A DNA stretch of 64,000 nucleotides from an uncultured Methanolobus sp. (GCF_963667555.1 NZ_OY763421.1:637562-701561); one strand, 5' to 3'; shown: positions 44,512 to 55,037, counted from the stretch's first letter. Translations and numbers: made by a program. The notes: generated by a model from the sequence alone, not told the origin.

Positions 44512-46734
44512 TCACACAAAAAGCGTGAATATCGCATACCCGATGGCGATCATAATTGTGGAGTGCTTCAGGCCGGACATTACATTTCCTTCTCCCATTG
44601 CACCTGCCATAAGTCCTGAGCTCAGTCCCTGGATGATGGATGCGTGCTTGAAAAGGCGGGTGTATGCCTCAAGGTCAAAGCTTCCGAGGAATCCACCACT
44701 CGATGAACCTGAAGCTGCCATCTGTTCTCCGGCTGCTGCCATCTCGGAAAGGAAGGTGGTGGAAATGACAAATATAACACCTACAAAGACAAAGAACGAT
44801 ATGTAGATGATGACAATGTAGATCATCATACTCATGGCACGTTCCCTTTTCATACCCTGCTCGGATGCTGCATCCCTGGCAGCTACCATAAGGACTTCAC
44901 CTATGTCTCCGCTTGACTCGTTGGCTTTTGTGATAAGTGAAAGAGACCTTGTGACAACCTGAGTCCTCAGGCGGTTTGCAAAACGTATCAGCGCATCGTT
45001 TATCTCAAGTCCCCAGAAAATATCTCGCCAGATCTTCCTGATCTCTCTGCTCAGTGTATCTGTATCTGACTTGGCCATAAGTCTGATGGAATCCCTGAGC
45101 GTCATGCCGGTTTCGTTGGTACTGGCAAGCTTTTTCATGAAATCCGGGAAGCTATTCTCAAGTTTTCTTTTTCTTCTGGACTTTATCTCATGGAATATGG
45201 AGAGTGGAATTATGATAATGAATAACGCAAGCACGATCTTATCATCGATAAAATCCACAAAGAAAGCCGGATTACGTATTCTGTTCATATTCAGCATCAT
45301 TGGCAGTAAAACCACAAATAAGGCCAATGGTATTGTAATTACAAGTGTTGTAAGCGGCTCCTTTAGCATTGGTTTTAGAGGGTTCAGTGCTATACCTCTC
45401 AAAGCAAGTGATTTCTTGGATTTAATGAAACCTTCGAAATAACCTCTTTCACGAACCTTCTCTTCAGTCTCATCAACAAGTTCACCTTCAGCATCGTAAA
45501 CCTGCTTCAGATTTGCGGGAACTTCAGGTATTCCGTGGTCAAGAGTCTCATTGGTTGGCAGCAGCTTCGGTTCTCCAAGCTCGGTCGGTGTGATAATACT
45601 GATCATCACAACGAACATGATAGAACCGATAGGCAATACTGCGTAAATGATGGCATACACCATGGTGGTGGTTCCCGAACCCATGACAGCCATCATGACT
45701 CCCATGATGATAATGAAAAGCGGGCCTGCTACAAAAGCAGTAACATATGATTCTGCCAGAAGTCCCAGGGTTTCAAGGAATCCTTTCTGGTCAACTTCCG
45801 ACTTGACAAGATATTGTTCCGATTTGTCACGGAAGTAATTGGGTATGTTTCCTCCACTGTCGATAACAGTAAGAAGATTGTATATAAGATCCTGGAACCT
45901 GTCAGAAGGTGTTGTCTCCGAAGCACTGGAAAGTGCTGTTCTCAGGTCATGTCCGAAATAGTCCATATCTCTGACAATGGAATCTATTTCCTTGGAAACT
46001 TCTCCATATGTGTCCTCTGACCTTGCAAGCGCCCTGAAAACATCAATGATATTCATTCCGCCTTTACTGAGAGCGTACATGAAAGTAACTGCATAAGGAA
46101 GCTGCATGTCTATTTTGGCTTTCCTTTCGCTTGCCTGGAATCCCGGGAAAAGCATGAAAATAGTGTAGACAACTCCTCCCATTCCAACAATGAAAATAAA
46201 CATGATGAACAAGCTAACAAATACTTCCTTGAAGGACAGGATCCATGCAAGATTCGGACTGAATTTCAAATTCGTAATCTGGTCCGGCAGTCCTACAAGA
46301 ACGATCACAGTGTACGTAAGGAACAATCCTATAAGAGCACCTGCAATTCCTGCAACAAGGGAATAGAAGATAGCATTTGAGATATACATCTCATGGGAGA
46401 TGGGTATACGTGCCTGGTTAAGCTGCATCTGAAGGTTTTCGTAACTTTCTTTTCTGGCTTTGATCTTATCGCCAATAAGCACATAAGGTATTTTTTTGAA
46501 TATCTCTACATAAATTGCAGCCTTCTTTATGTAATGATCAATATCAAAATTACTCTTCGATTTTTTAGACTTCTTCTTTTTTCCCGTTTTTCCCACTTTT
46601 CTTTTCTTCCCGTCACTTAGCGGTTCCTGAGCTATCTGAGCTTCTGCAGGTATATCCTCTTCGATCATCGCATCGATACTCTCTTCATGGATATCTTCTG
46701 TCAGCATCTCAGAACTTTCTTTGATCTCAGTCAC
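44512..46734 (-). CDS. Archaeal type II/IV secretion system membrane protein (tandem T2SSF)
   Basis: A platform protein of about 740 residues, related to TadB/TadC and ArlJ, with two T2SSF domains in tandem. Clusters of hydrophobic helices lie in the first half (about 110-410) and the second half (about 480-745). A charged N-terminal region contains a KKRKVGKTGKKKKSKKSK patch. It anchors an assembly ATPase in the membrane for a pilus-like or secretion machine. The GTG at 46734 is preferred over one seven codons upstream because GGGTGTGAT precedes it. The ATPase gene is immediately upstream on the same strand. No pilin genes are in view. Confidence 0.87.
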   Translation of the reverse strand: MTEIKESSEMLTEDIHEESIDAMIEEDIPAEAQIAQEPLSDGKKRKVGKTGKKKKSKKSKSNFDIDHYIKKAAIYVEIFKKIPYVLIGDKIKARKESYENLQMQLNQARIPISHEMYISNAIFYSLVAGIAGALIGLFLTYTVIVLVGLPDQITNLKFSPNLAWILSFKEVFVSLFIMFIFIVGMGGVVYTIFMLFPGFQASERKAKIDMQLPYAVTFMYALSKGGMNIIDVFRALARSEDTYGEVSKEIDSIVRDMDYFGHDLRTALSSASETTPSDRFQDLIYNLLTVIDSGGNIPNYFRDKSEQYLVKSEVDQKGFLETLGLLAESYVTAFVAGPLFIIIMGVMMAVMGSGTTTMVYAIIYAVLPIGSIMFVVMISIITPTELGEPKLLPTNETLDHGIPEVPANLKQVYDAEGELVDETEEKVRERGYFEGFIKSKKSLALRGIALNPLKPMLKEPLTTLVITIPLALFVVLLPMMLNMNRIRNPAFFVDFIDDKIVLALFIIIIPLSIFHEIKSRRKRKLENSFPDFMKKLASTNETGMTLRDSIRLMAKSDTDTLSREIRKIWRDIFWGLEINDALIRFANRLRTQVVTRSLSLITKANESSGDIGEVLMVAARDAASEQGMKRERAMSMMIYIVIIYISFFVFVGVIFVISTTFLSEMAAAGEQMAASGSSSGGFLGSFDLEAYTRLFKHASIIQGLSSGLMAGAMGEGNVMSGLKHSTIMIAIGYAIFTLFV

Positions 46735-46762
46735 AATATCACACCCACTTTTCACACCAGCA

Positions 46763-48847
46763 TTATACCAGTTGCAGTTTCTTCAGAACCTTTTCAGGTG
46801 TGGACTGGTAAGCGTTGATAATATCAGAGATCTCCTGGAAATCTGTGATACCGTTATTCGCCATGTATTCAAGGATCTTCTGACGGTAGTATAATTCCTG
46901 ATTTACCTTATCCTGTCCCCAACCACGCCTCATTTTAATATCGAAGAGGGCTTTGGATTCGCCTGTACGGATGAACTTGTCAGACTCTGAATCCCAGACA
47001 AAGATATCGTTTGTCCTGATGTTCCTTGTATTAGGGTCGATGTCAACGATCTCTACCAGCTTGATATTTCTTCTTACACGCTTACCATGCGTATATGTCT
47101 GGGACTGTATGCTCATGATATCCAGTGCCTGGATCATTGTACGCGGAACACTGATAGGCGGGTTCTCAAGTCTGTGAATGGCAGATGCAACAGAGTCAGC
47201 ATGCATTGTTGAGAATGTAGTGTGTCCTGTTGACATTGCCTGGAAAAGTGTGAGTGCTTCCTTACCTCTTACTTCACCAACAAGCAGGAATTCAGGTCTT
47301 TGTCTCAGGGCTGCTTTAAGCAGGTCGTACATATCAACAGCTCCTCTTTCATCTGCAGTGAATGAATCCCTTGTTACACTTGGGATCCAGTTTGGATGTG
47401 GAAGTTTCAGTTCTCTTGTATCTTCAAGAGTGATGACCTTAGCTTTTTCAGGAATAAAGAGTGAAACTGCGTTAAGTGAGGATGTCTTACCCGATGCAGT
47501 ACCTCCTGCATAGATAAGACTCTTGTTGTTCTCGATACAGAGCCAGAGATATGCCATGGATTCTGAGGAGAAAGTTCCCCATTTGATAAGGTCCACAGGT
47601 GTTATTGGTGTGTCACTGAACTTACGGATGGTAAATGTACTGCCGTGTGCTGTAACACTTGTACCCAGGGTCATCTGTATCCTCGAACCGTCAGGCATGG
47701 TTGCATCGACCATAGGTTCTGCAACTGAGATGTGTTTGCCACTTCTCTGAGCCATCTGGATGATGAAAGAATTCAGTTCGTCTTCTTCATAGACGACATT
47801 GGTAGCGATATTTGTGTGCGCCCTGTGATAAAGGAAAATTGGAACGTCATGGCCATTGCCGGACACATCCTCGATGGAGTCGTCCATCATCAGGGCATCT
47901 ATTTTTCCGAACCTGACGAAGTCTCTCTTGATGTAATATGAGATCTTTGCCAGCATTGGAGGTGTAATCTCGATGGTATAATCTTTAATGATCGACCTTA
48001 TCTTAGAATCAAGAACAGCTTCTTTATCATCTTCTTCCTCATTGATCTCTTCAACAAGAAGTACATCTCGAAGTCTGTCTTTTATCTCTAAAAGGAAAGT
48101 ATGTTCAAAATCAGTAAGCTCAGGTTCTACAATATAGTAAAGGTGACTGTTGCGGTCTTCGTTGAATAGGATGACTATGAATGCGTAGGGTTCGTTTGCC
48201 CAATAGCGTTCTACTTCTTCATATCCTTCCAGGCCCTTAAACTCTGCAATAGGTCCGTGGATCTCAGGGTCGTACGGCTCTATTTCTACCTCTGTTTGTT
48301 TGAAAAGGTTCTTAATTTTAGCAACGAATCCAGGCTTCTTTTCTTCTTCTTTTTCTTCCTGTTTTTGTGAAGTTTCTCCTTCTCCTTCTTCTTCAGGCTC
48401 AATAACTTCTGCAGGGATCAGTTCTTTTTCCGGTAAGATACTTTCCAATTCTTTCGTGCCGCTTTCGTCGCTATCTTCTATTTGAACGATTTCTTCTCTC
48501 GTTATGACTTCTGATGTCTTGACCTCTACTTTAGTACCGGCTATTGGTGTTTTTGGAGGGCCGAAATTAGGTGACCTGGGTAGTAATATCCCTAAATTAT
48601 CATCATTTTCTTTTTTCACATGTTTTTCTTCATCTTCGGCATCAATAGCCTCAGTAGTACTGAGTAGTTGAGCAAAATCTTTCTCAAATTTCTCTCGGTC
48701 CTTTTCTATTTCTGACATTTCCTTTATTATATCTGTTTTAAGGATATCATCATCAGTTTCCTGATCACTGGTAACTTTTTCAGGATTGCCTTTTTTATTT
48801 TGAATGGAAGATTCTTCCTCAGAAACATTAGATTGATAATCGGCCAT
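46763..48847 (-). CDS. Type II/IV secretion system ATPase (GspE/TadA/ArlI family)
   Basis: A 694-residue assembly ATPase. An acidic, low-complexity N-terminal extension of about 190 residues (EEEGEGETSQKQEEKEEEKK region) precedes the conserved part. In order: N-terminal domain (about 200-330), Walker A GGTASGKTSS, Asp box VITLEDTRELKLPHPN, Walker B LLVGEVRG, and His box STGHTTFSTMHAD. It powers the membrane protein encoded 28 nt downstream. The pair resembles the archaeal systems for type IV-like pili or an unassigned secretion machine rather than the archaellum, since no arl genes are near. Direct repeats lie in its upstream region. Confidence 0.93.
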   Translation of the reverse strand: MADYQSNVSEEESSIQNKKGNPEKVTSDQETDDDILKTDIIKEMSEIEKDREKFEKDFAQLLSTTEAIDAEDEEKHVKKENDDNLGILLPRSPNFGPPKTPIAGTKVEVKTSEVITREEIVQIEDSDESGTKELESILPEKELIPAEVIEPEEEGEGETSQKQEEKEEEKKPGFVAKIKNLFKQTEVEIEPYDPEIHGPIAEFKGLEGYEEVERYWANEPYAFIVILFNEDRNSHLYYIVEPELTDFEHTFLLEIKDRLRDVLLVEEINEEEDDKEAVLDSKIRSIIKDYTIEITPPMLAKISYYIKRDFVRFGKIDALMMDDSIEDVSGNGHDVPIFLYHRAHTNIATNVVYEEDELNSFIIQMAQRSGKHISVAEPMVDATMPDGSRIQMTLGTSVTAHGSTFTIRKFSDTPITPVDLIKWGTFSSESMAYLWLCIENNKSLIYAGGTASGKTSSLNAVSLFIPEKAKVITLEDTRELKLPHPNWIPSVTRDSFTADERGAVDMYDLLKAALRQRPEFLLVGEVRGKEALTLFQAMSTGHTTFSTMHADSVASAIHRLENPPISVPRTMIQALDIMSIQSQTYTHGKRVRRNIKLVEIVDIDPNTRNIRTNDIFVWDSESDKFIRTGESKALFDIKMRRGWGQDKVNQELYYRQKILEYMANNGITDFQEISDIINAYQSTPEKVLKKLQLV

Positions 48848-48876
48848 TGTTTCACCGCTGGATGAATATTTGATAT

Positions 48877-48908
48877 GATAATGAATTGTTAAGATAATGA
48901 ATTGTTAA
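48877..48908. repeat. 16-nt tandem duplication upstream of the secretion ATPase
   Basis: GATAATGAATTGTTAA occurs twice head to tail (48877-48892 and 48893-48908) and begins a third time, 30-65 bases upstream of the ATPase start on the minus strand. It may be a pair of regulator sites or a simple slippage product. Confidence 0.55.
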
Positions 48909-49053
48909 GATAATGGATCAGTAGTTATTTGGTAATGTTTAAGATACCAGAAGCACGATTGATTATATTATATACTTATTATAATTATACTATACTGGTA
49001 ATTAAAGGTATTGTAAGAATGGAAAATTTATATCTTGCAATACTATGCAGATT

Positions 49054-49089
49054 CTGATGCAAATACTGATTCAAATACTGATGCAAATT
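49054..49089. repeat. Three tandem 12-nt repeats in the ATPase-UbiA divergent gap
   Basis: The unit CTGAT(G/T)CAAAT(A/T) is present three times in a row, about 200 bases before the UbiA-family gene. With the 16-nt duplication it accounts for much of the structured sequence in the 48848-49285 gap, which otherwise holds AT-rich promoter sequence and no gene that I can support. Confidence 0.5.
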
Positions 49090-49285
49090 CCACAACTTTT
49101 GAAATTATCTGCCGAATTGAAGTGCAGAACTTAACAATATTTTTATGTTTGATTTCCTTCTTTTTTGTAGATAGTTATCTATGTAGGGTATGTTCATTGG
49201 TATATACAAGATGTTCACGTTTTTTTGTATAAAAATACTATTATATTCATTATATTGACATGCATGTTCAAGGCTATCAACAATT

Positions 49286-50191
49286 ATGAGTTCTAATGTA
49301 CATGCAGTAAGTTCCGGATTCGGATTTAAAAATGATATCGTAGTGCTTATGAATATGCTCTGGAGAGAACTGGTATTTGGTGGACATCTCTTCGCTTTAG
49401 GATCAGTTTCTGTAGTAATGGCCTGTTCCATTGTGTTTATGATCCCTGTAAGCTGGGACATTCTCTTTGTTACATATCTTCTCTTCTACGCTATCTATCT
49501 TTATGATTATACACAGGGTGCATCCTCAGATGAAGCTACAAACAGCAGCCGTGCAAAGTATCTGTTATGTAAGAACAAGAGCAAGTGTACAGTAATTATC
49601 ACATCTCTTGTCCTTTTCACTATAATGATGGTCTTTACATCAATTATCATCACTGCAATCGGAATGTCAATTCTGGTCCTTGGTCTTCTCTATGGAAGCC
49701 ACTTCAAGAAACTCACAAAAAAGATCCCGGCATTTAAGAACGTCTTTGTTTCTATCGTCTGGGCATTCATGGCAATTTTTGCATTCATCTATTATTCAGT
49801 TCCAATCACATACGGTGCAATTATGCTTGCACTCTTTGTCTTCATCCGCATGATGAACATTCAGATACTCTTCGATGTCAGAGATATGGAAGGCGACCGC
49901 AAGGATGGTCTTCTCACAGTTCCAGCAATTATCGGAGAAAAATATCCATTCATTCTCAAACTTATCAACTATGTATCCATTGGCTTTGTAGCTGGATGTA
50001 TTGTACTTGGCCTTCTTCCGGTTTTCACAGCTGCTATTGTTCCAATGGCCTACTATGGAAAAAGATACATTAACAGGGTTGTAAGGTCCAGAAAAGAATA
50101 CACATCTTACATCTTCGCAGCATTTGAACCAATTATGTGGTCAGTATTCATCTTCGCAGGAAAGTACGTTGCAATGCTCAGTGTTTTCTGA
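49286..50191 (+). CDS. UbiA-family prenyltransferase
   Basis: A 301-residue integral membrane enzyme with about nine helices. UbiA enzymes transfer a prenyl group from a prenyl diphosphate to an acceptor. The two Asp-rich sites are present in altered form: YDYTQGASSDEATN after helix 2 and DVRDMEGDRKDG after helix 6. In methanogens relatives act in archaeal lipid (digeranylgeranylglyceryl phosphate) or methanophenazine formation; the acceptor here cannot be decided. The first Asp motif is a weak match to NDxxDxxxD, hinting at an atypical member. It is a single gene; a repeat copy follows. Confidence 0.85.
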   Translation: MSSNVHAVSSGFGFKNDIVVLMNMLWRELVFGGHLFALGSVSVVMACSIVFMIPVSWDILFVTYLLFYAIYLYDYTQGASSDEATNSSRAKYLLCKNKSKCTVIITSLVLFTIMMVFTSIIITAIGMSILVLGLLYGSHFKKLTKKIPAFKNVFVSIVWAFMAIFAFIYYSVPITYGAIMLALFVFIRMMNIQILFDVRDMEGDRKDGLLTVPAIIGEKYPFILKLINYVSIGFVAGCIVLGLLPVFTAAIVPMAYYGKRYINRVVRSRKEYTSYIFAAFEPIMWSVFIFAGKYVAMLSVF

Positions 50192-50213
50192 GCATATAGT
50201 TTAACATAAAAAT

Positions 50214-50490
50214 GGCTCAGTAGAACTCCCGTTTACATGAAATCAGCAGGCAGACTAAAAACAAAGTAATCATCCGCCGAAGGCGGCACATTCCGATGCT
50301 TCCATGCAGAAGACAAATCCAAATATTTATTGTGAGTATATAATGAATTATACAGACTTCCTGAGAAGGAGGTATTTCAATGCGTTAGCAGAATGATGAT
50401 TATCTTCTGATTGGAAAACGCCGGCTTTGCCGGACCCTTCGGGATCGATCAAGTGATTCATGACTAACGATAGATCAGTTTACAAACTCA
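50214..50490 (-). repeat. Interspersed repeat element copy 9 (inverted)
   Basis: Inverted copy. The terminal motif GGCTCAGTAGAACTCC is at the left edge, block B (CCGCCGAAGGCGGCACATTCC) at about 50273-50294 and block A at about 50413-50445. The far end lacks the terminal repeat and carries the TATCGT-TAGTCATGAATCACTTGAT variant start in inverse. It lies between the UbiA gene and pheT. Confidence 0.82.
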
Positions 50491-50678
50491 CAATGTTTCA
50501 TGCATAGGGTCATTCCTCTAAAACCCGAACAAGAACTCAAAAAACGAACTGCATGTTTCCCTGTAAGCTGCATTTAGCTGCATTCAGCCACATTTAAACA
50601 CAAATATTAAATGTAAAGGTGAATATGTTCTGCTAGATTAGCTAGAACAAAAACAGGGAAGGAACTGAGGAAAACCCT

Positions 50679-52298
50679 ATGCCTATTATAACCTTACCAT
50701 ATGATGACCTTGAAAAATTGACAGGAACAGACAAGGATACTATTATTAAGCGCGTGCCAATGATAGGCGCAGATATAGAGCGCATAGAAGATAACTCTAT
50801 AGATATTGAATTTTTCCCTGATCGCCCGGACCTTTACAGTGTTGAGGGTGTTGCACGTGCAATGCGTGGTTTTCTGGATATTGAAACCGGTTTCCGTGAA
50901 TATGAGGTCAAACCTTACACAGTAGAGATCACAAAGGATGAGAACATAGATTCAGTTCGTCCAATTTTTGGCTGTGCGATAGTCCGTGGTGTAAAATTCA
51001 CTTCAAGCGCTATCAAGACACTGATGGACCTTCAGGAATCACTCCACTGGGGACTTGGACGTGACCGTAAGAAAGTATCAATAGGTGTGCATGACCTCTC
51101 AAAAGTACAGCCTCCTTTCAGATACATTGCATCAGATCCTGATTTCAGTTTCATTCCTCTTGATTTCACAGAACCAATGACCATGAGGGAAATACTTGAG
51201 AAGCACCCGAAGGGAACACGCTTTGCACATATCCTTGATGGCTTTGACATGTATCCGCTTATCCTTGATGCAAACGACAATGTGCTCTCATTCCCACCAA
51301 TCATCAACGGTACACTTACAATGGTCACAGAGCAGACAACCGATCTTCTGGTGGATGTCACAGGACTTAGCAATGAAGTGTATACTGCACTTAATATAGT
51401 TACAACAGCTCTTGCAGAACGTGGCGGAGAAGTCGAGTATGTTAAGGTTGTCAATGCAGACGGAACAGAGGAGATTCCTCTTGACCTGAGCCCAAGGTTA
51501 AAAGTACTCGAAAGACCGGAGATCGATGGCCTTATTGGTATGGAGCTTCCTGCTGACGAGATAATTAACCAGCTTGCAAGAATGGGCTTTGGTGCAAAAG
51601 AACTTGCTGATGGACGCATTGAAGTCCAGATTCCACGTTACCGTGCTGATATTCTTGATAACTCAGACATCATTGAAGATATTGCAGTCGGATACGGCTT
51701 TGACAAGATTCCTGCAGTATTTCCGATGAATGCAACAGTAGGCAAGTCACACATGCTTTCAGACATAAGCACTGACATGCGTGAAATAATGACCGGACTT
51801 GGATATCTTCAGGTCATGCCGTTCACACTTACAAGTGACAGGGTTCACTTTGACTGGATGTGCAGGGAAAAGACCGATGATGTCACCTATGTAATGCATC
51901 CAATTAGTGAGGATCAGACAATGGTCAGGACAACTATCCTGCCAAATCTCATCGAGATCCTTTCCATGAACCAGCACAGGGAGCTTCCACAGAGGATCTT
52001 TGAGGCTGGAGACGTTGTTATCAACGGAAAGAACGGCCTTCACCTTGCAGCAGTTTCCATAAGCCCACAGGCAAACTTCACAGAAGTAAGGGAACTTGTG
52101 GACGCTCTTATGCGTGAAAGACTTGTGGAATATGAGGTTGTAGAGTCAGAAGACCCTGCATTCATGGAAGGCAGAAGAGCTGACATTATTGTCAATGGCA
52201 AAAAAATAGGTGTCATGGGAGAACTGTTCCCACAGGTTATAGTTAACTTCGGCCTTGGCCAGCCTGTCGTAGGATTTGAGATCGATCTTCTGGATTGA
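50679..52298 (+). CDS. pheT: Phenylalanyl-tRNA synthetase beta subunit
   Basis: The 539-residue archaeal/eukaryotic-type PheT, without the bacterial EMAP-like N-terminal extension. It starts [16 protein letters not shown] and contains [21 protein letters not shown], the B3/B4 editing region ([35 protein letters not shown]), and the B5 domain with [20 protein letters not shown]. The C-terminal part is the inactive synthetase fold. It pairs with PheS to charge tRNA-Phe; pheS is not in the window. Length and order are normal. Confidence 0.97.
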   Translation: MPIITLPYDDLEKLTGTDKDTIIKRVPMIGADIERIEDNSIDIEFFPDRPDLYSVEGVARAMRGFLDIETGFREYEVKPYTVEITKDENIDSVRPIFGCAIVRGVKFTSSAIKTLMDLQESLHWGLGRDRKKVSIGVHDLSKVQPPFRYIASDPDFSFIPLDFTEPMTMREILEKHPKGTRFAHILDGFDMYPLILDANDNVLSFPPIINGTLTMVTEQTTDLLVDVTGLSNEVYTALNIVTTALAERGGEVEYVKVVNADGTEEIPLDLSPRLKVLERPEIDGLIGMELPADEIINQLARMGFGAKELADGRIEVQIPRYRADILDNSDIIEDIAVGYGFDKIPAVFPMNATVGKSHMLSDISTDMREIMTGLGYLQVMPFTLTSDRVHFDWMCREKTDDVTYVMHPISEDQTMVRTTILPNLIEILSMNQHRELPQRIFEAGDVVINGKNGLHLAAVSISPQANFTEVRELVDALMRERLVEYEVVESEDPAFMEGRRADIIVNGKKIGVMGELFPQVIVNFGLGQPVVGFEIDLLD

Positions 52299-52542
52299 TT
52301 TCAAACTCAATTTTCTATTTTGAATATTGTTCTTATTTTGGCTTTGTAGAAAGTATACATAAAGTTTAGTGGCTAGGTTTATCACAAAACATAGTCATAT
52401 TATTTAACTTATTTCATAGGATTATGTGATATTTAGTCATTATTTTCAAATGTCACAATACAACCAAATTGCAGATTTTCACTAAAATCAAAACGATAAA
52501 TTAAAGATGTGATAGTAATCTCTTTTAAGTTGGGTGTTAAAC

Positions 52543-52884
52543 ATGGACAAGGAACCAATTGCAGTTGATGATGACTATGAAATCAGAGATAATCAATTTT
52601 GGTATAATGATTGCAGTTTTCGTGATTTAATCGAGGGCAAAAATAGCATTGAAGTGAAAATTATCGTTAAACTCAATATTAATGACTTAGACAAATTTAA
52701 AGACTTGGAAATAATTAGAAAATCAGCTAGAAAATTAGCAAAGGAACCACGGACATTCTATCATTCGAATAAAGGAAAAGACGGACGTATAACGCTGTCT
52801 TATACAATTCCACAAGAGATTCAACCAGATTGGGAAGTCCTTCGTCATCAGATGGCTAAAGTAGAATTACTATATGTTAAATAG
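52543..52884 (+). CDS. Hypothetical protein, 113 aa, AT-rich
   Basis: I do not recognise this protein. It starts MDKEPIAVDDDYEIRDNQFW and has an N-terminal beta-rich segment, a helical middle (DKFKDLEIIRKSARKLAKEP) and the end WEVLRHQMAKVELLYVK. GGGTG lies before this ATG; an ATG three codons upstream is less likely. The base composition is more AT-rich than the neighbours, and a repeat element begins 17 bases after the stop, so recent acquisition is possible. No partner gene is adjacent. Confidence 0.6.
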   Translation: MDKEPIAVDDDYEIRDNQFWYNDCSFRDLIEGKNSIEVKIIVKLNINDLDKFKDLEIIRKSARKLAKEPRTFYHSNKGKDGRITLSYTIPQEIQPDWEVLRHQMAKVELLYVK

Positions 52885-52901
52885 ATAATTCTTGCTATTT
52901 T

Positions 52902-53198
52902 TGGAACTGTAGAAACCCTGAAATTATGATTTATCGTATGTCATGAGTAACTTGATCGAGCCCGAAGGGTACGGCGGAGCCGGCGTTTCCCTACAAAACC
53001 AAACAAAAAATTCCCACAACATCCCAGAAAACTTTATTTGAAAATTTCAAACGGATTTTTCAGTACAGATTTACCATCATTTTGAAAAACATTCTTTATA
53101 GCAGCATTGGAATATGCCGCCTTCGGCGGATGGTTACTTTGTTTTTAGATTTATGATTGATTTTTTGTCGCTAATATCAACAGTATCTCTACAAACCC
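52902..53198 (+). repeat. Interspersed repeat element copy 10
   Basis: It starts GGAACTGTAGAAACCCTG and ends near CAGTATCTCTACAAACCC, degenerate terminal repeats. Block A (CCCGAAGGGTACGGCGGAGCCGG, loop changed) is at 52961-52985 and block B (GCCGCCTTCGGCGGATGG) at about 53109-53132. It sits at the 3' end of the ABC-transporter operon, convergent to it. Confidence 0.83.
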
Positions 53199-53232
53199 TT
53201 ATTTTTAAAATCCTGTTGAAAAGCGGAAAGCA

Positions 53233-54027
53233 TCAGCACTTTCCACTTCCGCATGGGATACAGACTTTTCTGTTAATGTCAGTTATGTCTCTAACAGTTA
53301 CATCTATGCCATAGACTGATGACATTATCTGACTGTTCACAACCGATGGAACAGGTCCGCAGGCAAGCAGTTTTCCACCTGTAAGAGCAACAGCATTGCT
53401 GCCTACAAGAAAAGCATGGTCAGGCATGTGAGTGTTCATAACGATTGACATTCCTGATGCTGCAAGTTTTTGTACGGTTTCAAGGACCAACACCTGATTT
53501 CCAAAATCAAGATGTGCAGTAGGTTCGTCCAGTAAAAGAAGTGCAGGTTCCTGTGCAAGAGTACGGGCGATAAGCACCATCTGTCGCTGTCCTCCGCTGA
53601 GACTGTTAAGTGTCCTGTCAGAAAGGTGTTCAACACCGACTGTTTCGAGTGACTTCCATGCAATTTCCACATCTTCCTCGCCGGGTGAACCGAATAGCGA
53701 AAGATGAGGTGTTCGTCCCATGACCACAAAGTCAAGTACATCGAATGGGAAAACGGTCTCATTCTGCTGGGGTACATATCCGACTTTTTTTGCAATCGTT
53801 CCTGATGTCATTGTCTGAGTATCTTCACCCTGTATACGGACAGAACCGGCAGCAGGTTTGAAAATACCTGCAATGCATTTGATAAGTGTGGACTTGCCAA
53901 CTCCGTTTGGTCCGAGTACACACATTACTTCTCCGCTTCCCATTGAGAATGAAACATCCTCAAAGACCGGTCCTTTACCATATGAATATGCCAGTGAATC
54001 TACTTCTAAGATTAATTCTAATTCCAT
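53233..54027 (-). CDS. FecE/BtuD-type ABC transporter ATPase
   Basis: A 264-residue ATP-binding subunit of a metal-chelate (siderophore, heme or cobamide) importer. It has Walker A GPNGVGKST, a Q-loop in YVPQQNET, signature LSGGQRQMVLIARTL, Walker B LLLLDEPTAHLD and switch His in NTHMPDHAFL. Length is normal. The last residues read CIPCGSGKC, a Cys-rich tail not usual for the family and possibly metal-binding. It overlaps the permease gene by ten bases and is the last gene of a six-gene operon. Confidence 0.93.
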   Translation of the reverse strand: MELELILEVDSLAYSYGKGPVFEDVSFSMGSGEVMCVLGPNGVGKSTLIKCIAGIFKPAAGSVRIQGEDTQTMTSGTIAKKVGYVPQQNETVFPFDVLDFVVMGRTPHLSLFGSPGEEDVEIAWKSLETVGVEHLSDRTLNSLSGGQRQMVLIARTLAQEPALLLLDEPTAHLDFGNQVLVLETVQKLAASGMSIVMNTHMPDHAFLVGSNAVALTGGKLLACGPVPSVVNSQIMSSVYGIDVTVRDITDINRKVCIPCGSGKC

Positions 54028-55037
54028 CCCATGCGCCCCCTTTTCAGAAGATATGCGAATAATGGTGCACCGAGCAGGGAAGTGATTATTCCCAGCGGAA
54101 TTTCAGTTGCAGTTACAGTTCTTGCAAGGTCGTCTACCAGAAGCATGAAGGATGCACCGATCACCATGCTCATCGGTAGAAGCCGGTTGTAATTCGGACC
54201 CACGATCATCCTTGCAATGTGTGGTACGACCAGTCCCACCCATCCGATAACACCGCTGATACTAACGGCTGCCGATGTGATAAGAGTGGCAGAGATAATG
54301 ATAATCAGGCGTATCTGGTCAACATTCACACCAAGGGAACGAGCTTCTTCGTCCCCCAGTGAAAGAATATTGATTCTCCACCTCAGGAGGAAAAGTACCA
54401 ATGTTCCTGAGAGCATTGGTACAATGATCCAGAGCAGGTCGTTATATCTGATAGAAGACAGGCTTCCCATGAGCCAGAATACGATTTCCGGCAGGTCATC
54501 GTAAGGGTCAGCCACGTATTTTGCAAGAGATATCAGGGCTGTGAATATCGAACCTACGATTATTCCTGAGAGAACGAATACAAGAGTTCCTGTTCCTTTG
54601 CTAACCTTTCCCATGCTGATTGCGCCAAACATTGCTATCAGTCCGCAGGTAAATGACAGCAGTTGTATTGCGAGCTGGCTGTTCCCTAGTAAAATACCAA
54701 TACATGCACCAAAACCCGCACCGGCACCAACTCCAAGAATATAAGGTGAAACCAGTGGATTTCGGAAAACACCCTGGAATGATACTCCTGCAAGCGAGAG
54801 CGATGAACCGACAAGCAAGGCTGCAAGTATTCGTGGTAATCTCACACTGAAAAGTACGGTGTGCTGTGTTGATACCGGACTGGCAGTTCCTGATATGAAG
54901 GAAATTACTGTATTCACAATGTCAGCAATTACTAGTGATGCTGGCATCTGGTATCGGCCAACAAAGAGTGAAGCAACTAGCAGCAATATTGGAAGCAAAT
55001 AAATTGAATAGGTGGCACATCGCCTGTGATCAGGCAT
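54018..55037 (-). CDS. FecCD-family ABC transporter permease
   Basis: A permease of about 339 residues with roughly nine to ten membrane helices, of the FecCD/BtuC family. It has FSVRLPRILAALLVGSSLSLAG, FRNPLVSPYILGVGAGAGFGA and a late GVIGWVGLVVPHIARMIVGPNYNRLLPMS coupling segment. The ATG at 55037 is preferred over one five codons upstream because GGGGTGCA precedes it. It overlaps the end of the radical SAM gene by eight bases, so the operon is tightly coupled. The substrate is an unknown complex, by family likely a metal chelate or corrinoid. Confidence 0.93.
   Translation of the reverse strand: MPDHRRCATYSIYLLPILLLVASLFVGRYQMPASLVIADIVNTVISFISGTASPVSTQHTVLFSVRLPRILAALLVGSSLSLAGVSFQGVFRNPLVSPYILGVGAGAGFGACIGILLGNSQLAIQLLSFTCGLIAMFGAISMGKVSKGTGTLVFVLSGIIVGSIFTALISLAKYVADPYDDLPEIVFWLMGSLSSIRYNDLLWIIVPMLSGTLVLFLLRWRINILSLGDEEARSLGVNVDQIRLIIIISATLITSAAVSISGVIGWVGLVVPHIARMIVGPNYNRLLPMSMVIGASFMLLVDDLARTVTATEIPLGIITSLLGAPLFAYLLKRGRMGWN

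Noticed and set aside
49035..49232. Plus-strand frame starting MQYYADSDANTDSNTDANS
   Set aside because: The Asp/Asn-rich part simply translates the three tandem 12-nt repeats; the rest is AT-rich upstream sequence of the UbiA-family gene.
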